Positions 34,439 to 42,297 of a stretch of DNA of 64,000 nt are shown here, one piece after another. Every line of letters starts with the position of its first letter. Positions within the stretch are counted from its first letter, which is position 1. A program made the position numbers and the translations under genes. The notes beneath the pieces are model-generated. The model had not been told where the DNA came from, made no database searches, and saw only the letters and a list, made by a program, of their open reading frames with translations. Source of the DNA: CAVTLG01 sp963735495 (GTDB lineage: Bacteria > Chloroflexota > Ktedonobacteria > Ktedonobacterales > Ktedonobacteraceae); assembly GCA_963735495.1 (NCBI GenBank), contig CAVTLG010000002.1:1-64000 (forward strand), in the 5' to 3' direction.

Positions 34439-35370
34439 ACGCAGCGGAAGTTGTGACGGTTCAACACCTCGTCAAGAGGTACGGAAACGTGCTTGTTGTC
34501 AACGACGTCTCCTTTTCCATCCGTGAAGGAGAGATTTTCGGCATCATCGGACCCAACAGCGCTGGCAAAACGACCAGTGTGGAGTGCATCTCCGGGCTGC
34601 GCGCTCCCGATTCGGGATCAATCAGCGTGTACGGGCTTTCTCCGCAGAAGGACAGAAACAAGGTCAGAGAGGTGGTCGGTGTCCAGTTGCAGGAGAGCGC
34701 TCTGCCTCCACGGCTCAGGGTGGGAGAGGCAGTGAGGCTCTTCGCCTCGTTCTACTCGAACCCGCTGGACCCGGACGAGTTGCTCGAGTCACTCGGCATC
34801 AAGCAGTTCGAGAACTCCGCGTTCAAAAGCCTTTCTGGCGGCCAGAAACAGAGGCTATCTATCGCGCTGGCTCTGGTGGGCAACCCGAAGCTCGCCATTC
34901 TCGACGAGCTGACCACGGGACTTGATCCTGAGGCAAGGCGTGAAACTTGGAGGCTCATCGAACGCATGCGAGACCGTGGCGTGACGGTGATCCTGGTGAC
35001 TCACTTCATGGATGAAGCAGAGAAACTGTGTGATCGCCTCGCGCTCATAAACCATGGGACGGTCAGGGCGCTCGACACGCCGGAAGCGATCGCGGCGCAA
35101 GCGGGAGGGAGCAGAGTCCGCTTCATCTCATCTCGACCGGTTGACGAGCTGACCTTGCGAGCGATACCCGGTGTGAACGCAATCGAGCGGAAGCAGAGGT
35201 ACGTCACCGTCACCGGTACAGGCAATCTCGCGCCAGCGGTCATCAATGCGCTGGCAGCGCTCGGAGTTCGAGTATCAGATGTGGAGGCCCAGGCTGGGAA
35301 CCTTGAGGATGCCTTCCTCAAGCTGACGAAAGATGACGCCTCCCTCAACAGTGGAGGTATTGAGACATGA
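34435..35370 (+). CDS. ABC transporter ATP-binding protein
   Basis: A 311-aa ABC ATPase of the DrrA/ABC-2 type. Walker A is GPNSAGKTTS (Gly replaced by Ser in the usual GPNGAGKTT), the Q-loop is VGVQLQE, the signature is LSGGQKQRLSIA, Walker B is LAILDELTTGLDPEARR, and the switch His is in LVTHFMDEAE. The C-terminal 80 residues form the regulatory domain typical of drug-export ATPases. It is translationally coupled on both sides (4-base overlaps). Likely role: energising export by the permease encoded next. Confidence 0.93.
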   Translation: MNAAEVVTVQHLVKRYGNVLVVNDVSFSIREGEIFGIIGPNSAGKTTSVECISGLRAPDSGSISVYGLSPQKDRNKVREVVGVQLQESALPPRLRVGEAVRLFASFYSNPLDPDELLESLGIKQFENSAFKSLSGGQKQRLSIALALVGNPKLAILDELTTGLDPEARRETWRLIERMRDRGVTVILVTHFMDEAEKLCDRLALINHGTVRALDTPEAIAAQAGGSRVRFISSRPVDELTLRAIPGVNAIERKQRYVTVTGTGNLAPAVINALAALGVRVSDVEAQAGNLEDAFLKLTKDDASLNSGGIET

Positions 35371-36146
35371 CTGGTTCGCGCTTCAGAGAGTCGACGAGTC
35401 ACAGGTCGGGGGTTCGCTTCGCCGAACTGCTCAAGGTCCAGGCCAGGCTCGCCTTGCGAGAACCCTACGGCCTTCTGGGCGGGATTGCACTCCCAGTAGT
35501 CCTGCTGGCCGTGTTCGGGTTCATTGGACGGCAAGTGCCAGGAAACGTTGGCGACACCGGCCTGACGATCATCGATCTTTGGACCCCAACCATCCTGGTT
35601 TTCGCGTTCCTCTACATCGCGGTTTCCCTGCCGACCACGCTGGTCAGAGATCGTGAGATCGGCTGGCTGAGAAGGGTTTCCACCACACCGCTGCATCCAT
35701 CCATGCTGCTTGCGGCGCAGCTGATCATCGACCTGGTGCTTGCGGCGGCGGCAGTCCTGATCATCATCCTGGGTGGTGCGCTCGTGTTCGGCGTATCACT
35801 CCACGTGCAGATTCTGCCTTTTGTGATTTCGCTCCTGCTCTCGATCACCGAGATCTTCGCGCTTGGCCTGATGCTGGTGGCCTTGCTGCCATCACAGACG
35901 GTCGCGAGTGCCGTCAGCGGGGGAGTGATCTTCGTGTTGATGTTCCTTTCGGGTCTGTGGGTTCAACCGGCACAAGTGGGCGACCCCTTGCGGACGATCA
36001 TGTATTACTCGCCGAGCGGCGCAGCGGCAAGGGCTCTGCTCGCTGCAGTCTTCACCAGCAGCCCTTCCTATGCGGCGCTGCTCACCATGGCCATCTACAC
36101 GGTCATGTTCGGATTCATTGCGATTCGCTCTTTCCGCTGGGAGTAG
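35367..36146 (+). CDS. ABC-2 type transporter permease
   Basis: 259 aa with six predicted membrane segments: ALPVVLLAVFGFIG, ILVFAFLYIAVSLP, IIDLVLAAAAVLIIILGGAL, FVISLLLSITEIFALGLMLV, SAVSGGVIFVLMFLSGLW and ALLTMAIYTVMFGFIAI. The motif LVRDREIGWLRRVSTTPLHP between segments 2 and 3 is the ABC-2 signature. It starts inside the ATPase stop codon (ATGA), so the two subunits should be made in equal amounts. Typical substrates are antibiotics, lipids or polysaccharides. Substrate unknown. Confidence 0.92.
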   Translation: MTGSRFRESTSHRSGVRFAELLKVQARLALREPYGLLGGIALPVVLLAVFGFIGRQVPGNVGDTGLTIIDLWTPTILVFAFLYIAVSLPTTLVRDREIGWLRRVSTTPLHPSMLLAAQLIIDLVLAAAAVLIIILGGALVFGVSLHVQILPFVISLLLSITEIFALGLMLVALLPSQTVASAVSGGVIFVLMFLSGLWVQPAQVGDPLRTIMYYSPSGAAARALLAAVFTSSPSYAALLTMAIYTVMFGFIAIRSFRWE

Positions 36147-36308
36147 CTCGACTTCCACGCCCAGGGGATATCAAGGACAAGGGCCAGATCTTCCTTCAGC
36201 CCTTTCCTTGCAAGGTGCTCTGGCGAAAGGCTATCAGCAGCTAGAGCAAAAGGCTCTCTTACGGACAGAGCAAGAAGATCTCAGGCATCTTCTCAGGAGG
36301 AGATGACA

Positions 36309-37091
36309 ATGACACATAATGTAAACTGGAGCTCCTATGCTGGGAATAGCTCCTCTATCCTGGCGGGTGTGTTGCTCCTCGCCACAGTCGTTTTGATGTT
36401 TGTTGGGATACGTTTTCGGCAAGGGAAGCCCGGGATCCGACCAGGGAAGTTTCTCGGCGCGCTGCTCATCAGTAGCTTTGTCTGCGCGATTCTGACCTTT
36501 CTAACGGCTGCCACGGCCTACGGTCTGGCTGACGTACAGCAGAGGATCAATTTCACGTCCACCAATCCGATTACCCCTGTCACCGTGATTGCAGCCTTCG
36601 TGACCTTTTTTGTCATCCTGTACCTGACGCGCAAAAGTGGGGCCAGAGCTGCCATTGGAAGCGCCATCGTTGGCACCATCGCCGCGCCGCTGATCTTTGA
36701 GCTGCCCTTCGATCTTATCGTGATGTGGCGGACGTTTCCTCCCTCTCCGCCAACCCTGTACACTCCGCTCTTCTTTTTTCCGCTTTTTCTCGTGGAAATC
36801 CTGAGCTTCGCCCTGCTCACCCTTTCCCCGGTCATGAGGTTCTCGAAGGTCACCTTCTTCCTCTTAGCCGGGATGTTCTTCGTCTTTGCCGTCTGGGCTC
36901 TGGCTGGCTTTGCCTATCCCTCCACGCCTTTTCCGATTGCCATGAACATGCTCTCCAAGATCGTGGCCTTTGCGGTAGCCATCTCGCTCTTTTTGCGCGA
37001 CCGGGAGAAGCTTGTTCTTCCAGCTCGTCCTCGCGAGGTCACATTCACGCCACGAGAGAAGTCGAGTGAGGCTGCTCCCATCCCGTCCTAG
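36309..37091 (+). CDS. polytopic membrane protein, unknown
   Basis: AGGAGG (36295-36300) sits 8 bases before ATG 36309; ATG 36303 is too close. The 260-aa product has about seven hydrophobic helices (ILAGVLLLATVVLMFVG, ISSFVCAILTFLTAATAYG, IAAFVTFFVILYL and others) and a charged, Pro-rich tail. No family recognised. It follows the ABC operon after 162 bases, is less GC-rich than the SPFH operon, and is the last gene of the 5.8-kb transposon. The gap before it contains a coding-like scrap (LEQKALLRTEQEDLRHLL) resembling a regulator C-terminus. Confidence 0.65.
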   Translation: MTHNVNWSSYAGNSSSILAGVLLLATVVLMFVGIRFRQGKPGIRPGKFLGALLISSFVCAILTFLTAATAYGLADVQQRINFTSTNPITPVTVIAAFVTFFVILYLTRKSGARAAIGSAIVGTIAAPLIFELPFDLIVMWRTFPPSPPTLYTPLFFFPLFLVEILSFALLTLSPVMRFSKVTFFLLAGMFFVFAVWALAGFAYPSTPFPIAMNMLSKIVAFAVAISLFLRDREKLVLPARPREVTFTPREKSSEAAPIPS

Positions 37092-37280
37092 AGCAGTACC
37101 CGGGTTGCTTTTCCAAAAGGGAAACCGACCAGTTAGCCTTCGCGGCCACCAGCGCCCACCTGTGGTACGAGAGTGCCATGCTCAAGGGAGAATCACACGT
37201 TGCACCTGAGCAAACAAGAGTCTCCTGCTGGAATGATCACCTTTTGGCGAGCTGGAGCCCTCTTTTGAGATAAGAACATT

Positions 37281-37336
37281 TGTTTTACGACAGAGAGCGA
37301 TCACAAAATGATGATACAAAATTTTGTAATTTACAC
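37281..37336 (-). repeat. right 56-bp terminal inverted repeat
   Basis: Complement of the left repeat with two mismatches. Followed by AACGA. Confidence 0.9.
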
Positions 37337-37386
37337 AACGAGAGAGAAAATCTCGCGCGCGTGGCCGCTTCTTTTATTCTTTATTA

Positions 37387-37538
37387 GGCATGGTTCAAAG
37401 GAAGCTCAGATCAATGTGACAACTTTGAACAATCAGGACGGTAAAAAATAAATTCTGAGATGGCTTCCTGAGCAGCTTCAGGGTTTATTTTAGGTTGGCT
37501 TGATCGTTCAAAACTGTCACATTCATTTGAACCATGCC
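37387..37538. repeat. 152-bp MITE-like inverted-repeat element
   Basis: The ends GGCATGGTTCAAA and TTTGAACCATGCC are inverted repeats. Inner segments TGTGACA/TGTCACA and TTTGAAC/GTTCAAA are also arranged symmetrically. TTA occurs on both sides (37384-37386, 37539-37541), a possible 2- or 3-bp duplication. There is no coding capacity. It lies just outside the right end of the 5.8-kb transposon. Confidence 0.7.
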
Positions 37539-37874
37539 TTAGAGAAAAGTTGTTCTTATCTAGAGCTATTGGCGGCTTATCGATCCGTTCACGCTTTGAT
37601 GCCAATTCTTGACGACTCCTAAGCGATGATGACGGACCTATCCTCAGATCTCTCCCACCAGATCCAATTGCCTGACAAATAGCAAATGATCAGACATTAC
37701 ACAGGACGTTACATAGGACATTTTCCTACTGCATTTTTGCATCTTCTCCAGTACTATTAAGTAGTGTAAAGGATCTCTTTACTTCAATCATCTTTTCAAG
37801 AGAGGAAAGAAATCATGTCACATTATGATGTCGTCATCTTAACGTTTGCTTATCATGTCCTCCGCCCGTCTGTA

Positions 37875-38096
37875 CTAACCTATGCAATGCTCCTGGCGCA
37901 GCGAGTCCAGCAAAAGCTCCCTACTTTTCTCTAGCGAAAAGCTGAGACGCCTCCTGTTTTCCAGTTCCTCTATGTGAGCCAGTGCCAACTGCAGTTGTTG
38001 CAGGACCTGGCTCAATTGAGCCTGTGTCTGGGTGAGCGCTTCTCGCAATGCCTGGTTTTCCGCTCGAAGATGAGTGATTTCTTCCTCTGGGGTCAT
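37875..38096 (-). pseudogene. IS66-family transposase N-terminal fragment
   Basis: The product begins with a leucine-zipper-like helix (ITHLRAENQALREALTQTQA, then LALAHIEELE), the usual N-terminus of IS66 TnpC transposases. After residue 48 the sequence turns into unrelated text and stops. The catalytic part is absent from the window. The preceding 330 bases (37540-37870) carry no gene I can support. Confidence 0.55.
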
Positions 38097-38238
38097 AACT
38101 TGAGTTTACCAGCGTGGTCAGGTCTGAGCACTTTCCTTGAGATTGGATACAGGACTTTTCCGTTTTCGTCATACACGTCTCGCATCATTCCAACTCTTGT
38201 CGCTACGTCAGCTCGTCTTTCAACAGGAGGGCAGTAGT

Positions 38239-39471
38239 ATGCAACCCAATCATCGCTTGAAATCCGCTCGTATCAATGCAGGGTGGACCCAGGAAGATGT
38301 TGCGGATCTGCTCCATATCAGTGCCATGAGCATTTATCGGTGGGAGCGTGGGGAAACGACTCCCAATGTCTCTTTACGAGATCGTCTTTGCCGCTTGTTT
38401 CGACTCTCAGCACAAGAACTCGGATGGCAAGAAGAGGTTGCCCCTCTCAGGCCCAAAGGGCGTGCTCCTTTCCTGGTTGATCCTTCGCTCCCAGGAGGAA
38501 ATCACCTGTCCCTTCTTGGACAAAAGGTTCTACTGAAAGATATGGTGTCTGCTCAGCACGCTGTCATTGGGGTCGTGGGTTTGCCAGGTTCTGGGAAAAC
38601 AGCCCTTGTTCGCGCTCTTGCTGAGCAGGCAGACCTCTGCCAGCACGTTGATGGCGTTCTGTGGGCATCTTGTGGTCAGGAAACGGAACCACTCCGCCAT
38701 CTTCGGAGATGGCTGGCTTTCCTTGGCGAAAAAGAACATGCAGCAACCATCGAAGAAGCGCAAGATCACCTTCGCCTCCTGCTGCGTGGGAGAACCATGC
38801 TCATCATCCTTGACGACCTCTGGCGCGCGGAAGATCTGCTGCCTTTTCGGCTTGGGGCGAACTGCCGCTCTGTCCTCACCACGCGGCTTCCGGTCATTGC
38901 GAACACGCTTTGTGATCGGATGTTCCATCCTCATCATCTCTCTGAACCGCAAGCCTTTCATCTGTTGAGTAATGGCCTTTCCTCGATGCTGGTCAGAGAA
39001 CATCGCTCCGTTCTTCGTGCCCTGTGCAAACAGATGGGCAATCTTCCGCTCGCACTCGAACAAAGCGGGAAGTATTTACGTCGAGAAGCGCGAACCCACT
39101 CACCGCGACGCTTTCACGACGCTCTTTCCCAACTATTTCAGCCAGAGGTGTACCTGCGCCTCCGCATTCCCCCCGATTCCTGCTCCCTTGATCTTGCGAT
39201 GAAGCGGAGCGAAGCATGGCTTGAAGCGTCTGCACGACACACATTCTCCCGGCTCGCCTCTTGCTTTCCAGCCGCGCCTGCGACCTTTACGGAACAACAG
39301 ATCGCGGAGCGTTTTGCGCCGGGATCATTTTTGCGAGATCTGGATCAACTGGTAGATGTTGGACTGCTGAGCATGATCGCAAAAAGCCACTATCAGATGC
39401 ATCCTGTCATCGCCACGTATGCTCGTTTCGCTGAACAGCTCTCAATAGCTTCTCTGGAGAAAGACCGGTGA
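38239..39471 (+). CDS. XRE-NB-ARC STAND ATPase without sensor domain
   Basis: AGGAGG precedes ATG 38239 (410 aa). Residues 5-58 are a Cro/C1 helix-turn-helix (GWTQEDVADLLHISAMSIYR). The NB-ARC domain has a P-loop GLPGSGKT (114-121), kinase-2 LIILDDLW, RNBS-like VLTTRLP and GLPL-like GNLPLALEQSG. A winged-helix segment follows, ending in MHPVIATYARF (MHD-like). Related Chloroflexota proteins continue with WD40 or TPR sensors for hundreds of residues; this one stops right after the winged helix. It could be a natural short regulator or a truncated one. It is convergent with the TIR gene, 80 bases apart. Confidence 0.85.
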   Translation: MQPNHRLKSARINAGWTQEDVADLLHISAMSIYRWERGETTPNVSLRDRLCRLFRLSAQELGWQEEVAPLRPKGRAPFLVDPSLPGGNHLSLLGQKVLLKDMVSAQHAVIGVVGLPGSGKTALVRALAEQADLCQHVDGVLWASCGQETEPLRHLRRWLAFLGEKEHAATIEEAQDHLRLLLRGRTMLIILDDLWRAEDLLPFRLGANCRSVLTTRLPVIANTLCDRMFHPHHLSEPQAFHLLSNGLSSMLVREHRSVLRALCKQMGNLPLALEQSGKYLRREARTHSPRRFHDALSQLFQPEVYLRLRIPPDSCSLDLAMKRSEAWLEASARHTFSRLASCFPAAPATFTEQQIAERFAPGSFLRDLDQLVDVGLLSMIAKSHYQMHPVIATYARFAEQLSIASLEKDR

Positions 39472-39548
39472 TGCATCAAGCAGGAAAAAGAGCCCTGTTT
39501 AAAGTATAGTAGAACTACCGGCGTAATAACATACGAAAATATAAGACT

Positions 39549-40400
39549 CTACAGAAGTAAGGGAAGATCAAATTGCTCTGCGCGGTTTCGCAGTGCATTC
39601 AGCAATTTTTCAAAACCTCGTTCCTCAAAGAGGTTCAATGCATGATAACGTTGTAACCGTTCGGGAAGATCACACACTTCAATCTTGACAGGGATAATGT
39701 AGATATCTCCTTCTAGTTGTTTGTCAGCTTCATCCAAAGCAAACTTGATTTCTTTTTGAACGTATCCACGTTTGGTCGTTGAACCCTGTGAGAGACAAAC
39801 GACAACAACATGAGTTCTTCCGATTGCTTTACGTATCTCTAGTTCCCAATCTTGCCCTGGTAACAAACTTTCCTCATCAAACCAGGCTTCAACGCCTTTA
39901 GCAATCAAACGGTGATAAATATCTCTTACTTGCGGTTTGTCTCCCGATGAGTGACACAGGAACACATGCAATCTCTGATAAGGTGGTAATTCTATCTCTT
40001 TGGCGCTTAATACTCTTGATAAATCAACATCCTTTATTGCCCAGTGGATTCTACTGTATTCCCAACCATGCATATCAAGCTCACGACCCATTGCCTCAAA
40101 CTCAGATTGGGTGAGAAATTTGTCTAAATGAATAATTTTATACTCTATTTTAACTTTCGCTTGTCTTTTTTCTATTTTACGAATGTAACCAAACTTCGGA
40201 TCTTTATGGCATTGCGTTTCATAAGCAAATATACAAGGAAATTGCATAACCTCATTTATCTGTGCTGGTGAAAGTGCCCCATACTGCTTTGCGATCTCTT
40301 CATCTGTCTATTCTCTAACGCTGATGCAACGATCCGGCGCTTCGACATAAGGATCACCTTCCCATTCATTAGAGGTATTTGCTACAAACAGATTGTACAT
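39549..40400 (-). pseudogene. TIR-domain protein with an in-frame amber codon
   Basis: The reading frame runs from ATG 40400 to 39549 (283 codons) but contains TAG at 40308-40310 (codon 31). Coding text continues on both sides (NTSNEWEGDPYVEAPD before, TDEEIAKQYGALSPAQ after). A downstream ATG at 40247 could give a 232-aa product. The TIR domain covers the last 140 residues: LHVFLCHSSGDKPQVRDIY, GVEAWFDEESLLPGQDWELE (with the putative catalytic Glu of NADases), HVVVVCLSQ. The N-terminal 120 residues form a separate domain with KFGYIRKI and HWAIKDVDLS. Bacterial TIR proteins degrade NAD in abortive defence or act as signalling enzymes. Readthrough, re-initiation or inactivation are all possible. 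Confidence 0.8.
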
Positions 40401-40504
40401 AAATTTCCAACGCCTTTCAGGTTTATGCTTCTATTGACAATAGTATATCAATTTCAATATTTTATTCTCGCTATCCCTATTTGTAAATAACTCATCGAGG
40501 GCAG

Positions 40505-40759
40505 ATGAACAAGATAATGGCGTTTCGTTATCATGTGGATACTCACGATCAACCCCCTTTACCACCTGATTTGAAATACATCAATATTCACAATCTGGCA
40601 CAGGTCATGGCAAACATAGATTCTTTCCTCGATGCAGCATACATGACTATTTCTATTGCTTTAGAACAAAAACAGGAAATGGAAGCAGCCTGCAAAGATC
40701 ATTATCCATCAGATGAAGATTGGAAGGAGTATTATGATATTTCTGATGAGTGGAGTTAA
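40505..40759 (+). CDS. small hypothetical protein (84 aa)
   Basis: GAGGGCAG precedes ATG 40505. The product starts with a polar segment (YHVDTHDQPPLPPDLKYINI) and ends in an acidic helix and tail. No family recognised. It is divergent from the TIR gene; the 104 bases between them are AT-rich and could hold both promoters. It could be a small partner of the TIR protein, but nothing in the sequence proves that. Confidence 0.45.
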   Translation: MNKIMAFRYHVDTHDQPPLPPDLKYINIHNLAQVMANIDSFLDAAYMTISIALEQKQEMEAACKDHYPSDEDWKEYYDISDEWS

Positions 40760-41002
40760 CAAGGAGATATTTTTTGTTCTAGGGACTTCAGAATTATTAA
40801 CTATCCCACTGATATTCTGCCGTATGATACTTGATATATTTGGCAGTCCTGGCGGCGAAAAAAACGAGAAAGTGGGTCGGGTCGCAGATGAAAGAGAGAG
40901 CCAGCAGACCTTCCAGACTCTCTCCACTCACGGTTATCTGAGCAGATCAGTGCAATGACACTTCTCTCCCATCATCGCGAAGAAAAATACCCTTGACAAC
41001 GT

Positions 41003-41338
41003 TCAATCACTTTTTCTCTCTTCCTCCTTGTTTTCTGTCTTTGCGAGTTTGAGCCACCCCCTCTGGATCGTTTCATTCCAGGCACGTTCGAGATCAATTT
41101 CGTAGGTGGTGCTCAGTTCAATCAGCGCGTACAGCGTGCCAGCAATGTTCTGTGCGAGATGAACAGGCACGCCTTCGCGTGGATGACGTTTTTTCTCCAG
41201 GATCATGACGGTTTCAGCGAGAGACCCAACATTGACGCACAACCCCGTCACGAGAGCGCATGGGTCCCACGGCCCTTCCAGTTCATGAACGCGTTTTGAA
41301 AGAGCCTTGCTATCGTTGACGATCTTCTCAATCTCCAT
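41003..41338 (-). CDS. MazG-like helical protein
   Basis: AAAGGA precedes ATG 41338 (111 aa); the frame is open to 41401 without a ribosome site. The helical pattern CVNVGSLAETVMILEKKRHP, VHLAQNIAGTLYALIEL, YEIDLERAWNETIQRGW parallels the EExxE...ExxD core of all-alpha NTP pyrophosphatases. The strict metal-binding EExxE is not preserved (SLAETV), so activity is doubtful. It is divergent from the TetR regulator with a palindrome in between, a classic arrangement for a regulated target gene. Confidence 0.55.
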   Translation of the reverse strand: MEIEKIVNDSKALSKRVHELEGPWDPCALVTGLCVNVGSLAETVMILEKKRHPREGVPVHLAQNIAGTLYALIELSTTYEIDLERAWNETIQRGWLKLAKTENKEEERKSD

Positions 41339-41462
41339 TCGATGTTCCTTTCTCTTGTTCTCGATCCTGCTGTTAGATGCTATCCAGCGGTTGCTTGACA
41401 AAGCCCCCGTCGCTTCCCATACTAGAGCGTAAGCATGTCACAAGCAATACGCAATCGTGCTC

Positions 41463-41484
41463 ATGTGTTGAGTGGTCAACACAT
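41463..41484. promoter_or_regulatory. 22-bp palindrome, likely TetR operator
   Basis: ATGTGTTGA-GTGG-TCAACACAT is a perfect 9-bp inverted repeat with a 4-bp centre in the divergent promoter region between the MazG-like and TetR genes. Size and place fit a TetR-family operator. Confidence 0.7.
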
Positions 41485-41562
41485 AAGAGAAACTGTTGAG
41501 AAATGGGAACGACCAGCTGGCACAATGTCGGCAGAAGTTGAGTTGAGACAGGAGGAGAGGCT

Positions 41563-42165
41563 ATGGCAACCCCTTCCAAGCGCGTAGATCGGCGCATGCA
41601 GCGCACGCACCAGGTATTACAGCAGGCGTTCATGGAAGTCGCGCACGAAAAGGGTCTTGTGGCGACGACGATCCAGGATATTACCGAGCGAGCCGACGTC
41701 AATCGGGGAACCTTTTATCTCCACTTTGCAGATAAATACGTGCTGATGGATACCATCATCCGCCAACAGTTTCAACAACACTTGGCAGGCACGCTTCCTC
41801 CCGCATCCCTCTGGGACAGGAGAACTTTGCATCTGCTCATTCAGGCGGTATTGGAGTATTTTGAGGGAAAATATCGCCACCAGCATCACTCGTCACATGT
41901 TTTCGTCCCACTGTTTGAGCAGGCGATTCATGAGGAACTGACTGGACTCCTCACCCGCTGGCTCAATGAGGCGCAGCGCGGAAAGATAGGAGGATCCGTA
42001 CTGCCGGAAACGATGGCCCGCATCATAAGCTCAGCGATCCTTGGAACGGCTGTTCAGTGGAGTCAAGAGGAGACCACGACCTCGTCTGAACGGATGGCTC
42101 ATGATATCTTCCTGGTAGGCGTAGAGGGGATGGCGCGGCTAGCGCCTTTCGCGAGACTCGTGTAA
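41563..42165 (+). CDS. TetR/AcrR-family regulator
   Basis: AGGAGAGG precedes ATG 41563 (200 aa). Residues 12-58 hold the TetR helix-turn-helix (VATTIQDITERADVNRGTFY followed by LHFADKYVL). The C-terminal domain is all-helical, with His-rich KYRHQHHSSH, and probably binds a ligand. It is divergent from the MazG-like gene and likely represses it and itself through the 22-bp palindrome. Downstream a short hairpin-rich stretch leads into the ISAzo13 element. Confidence 0.92.
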   Translation: MATPSKRVDRRMQRTHQVLQQAFMEVAHEKGLVATTIQDITERADVNRGTFYLHFADKYVLMDTIIRQQFQQHLAGTLPPASLWDRRTLHLLIQAVLEYFEGKYRHQHHSSHVFVPLFEQAIHEELTGLLTRWLNEAQRGKIGGSVLPETMARIISSAILGTAVQWSQEETTTSSERMAHDIFLVGVEGMARLAPFARLV

Positions 42166-42297
42166 CATCTCCGATCCGCAAGGGTGAGAGAGGTGCGCGA
42201 CCACGCTCTGCTCCGTCTTGTTTGGAACAGAGCAGGTGCCTGAAAAAGCTTCCAGGCTTTTGTTCGTCGGGTGAGCTATCGTTTCTGATCGCTTCCA

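Larger units (their letters stand above)
31530..37336. mobile_element. 5.8-kb transposase-less transposon with SPFH-RHH-ABC cargo
   Basis: A 56-bp inverted repeat with two mismatches bounds the unit: 31530-31585 and 37281-37336, both with GTGTAAATTAC at the outer end. Directly outside, AACGA occurs on both sides (31525-31529 and 37337-37341) as a 5-bp target duplication. Inside lie a nested IS4 element, the SPFH, RHH, ABC ATPase and ABC permease genes and a membrane protein gene. No transposase other than that of the nested IS is present. The GC-rich cargo differs from the AT-rich flanks. A 5-bp duplication is typical of Tn3-type transposition among others, but the ends do not match the GGGG start of Tn3 repeats. 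Confidence 0.85.

Noticed and set aside
37128..37270. Coding-like text (SAHLWYESAMLKGESHV) after the last membrane gene of the transposon
   Set aside because: No start codon with ribosome site and no family; at most a remnant C-terminus, too weak to annotate.
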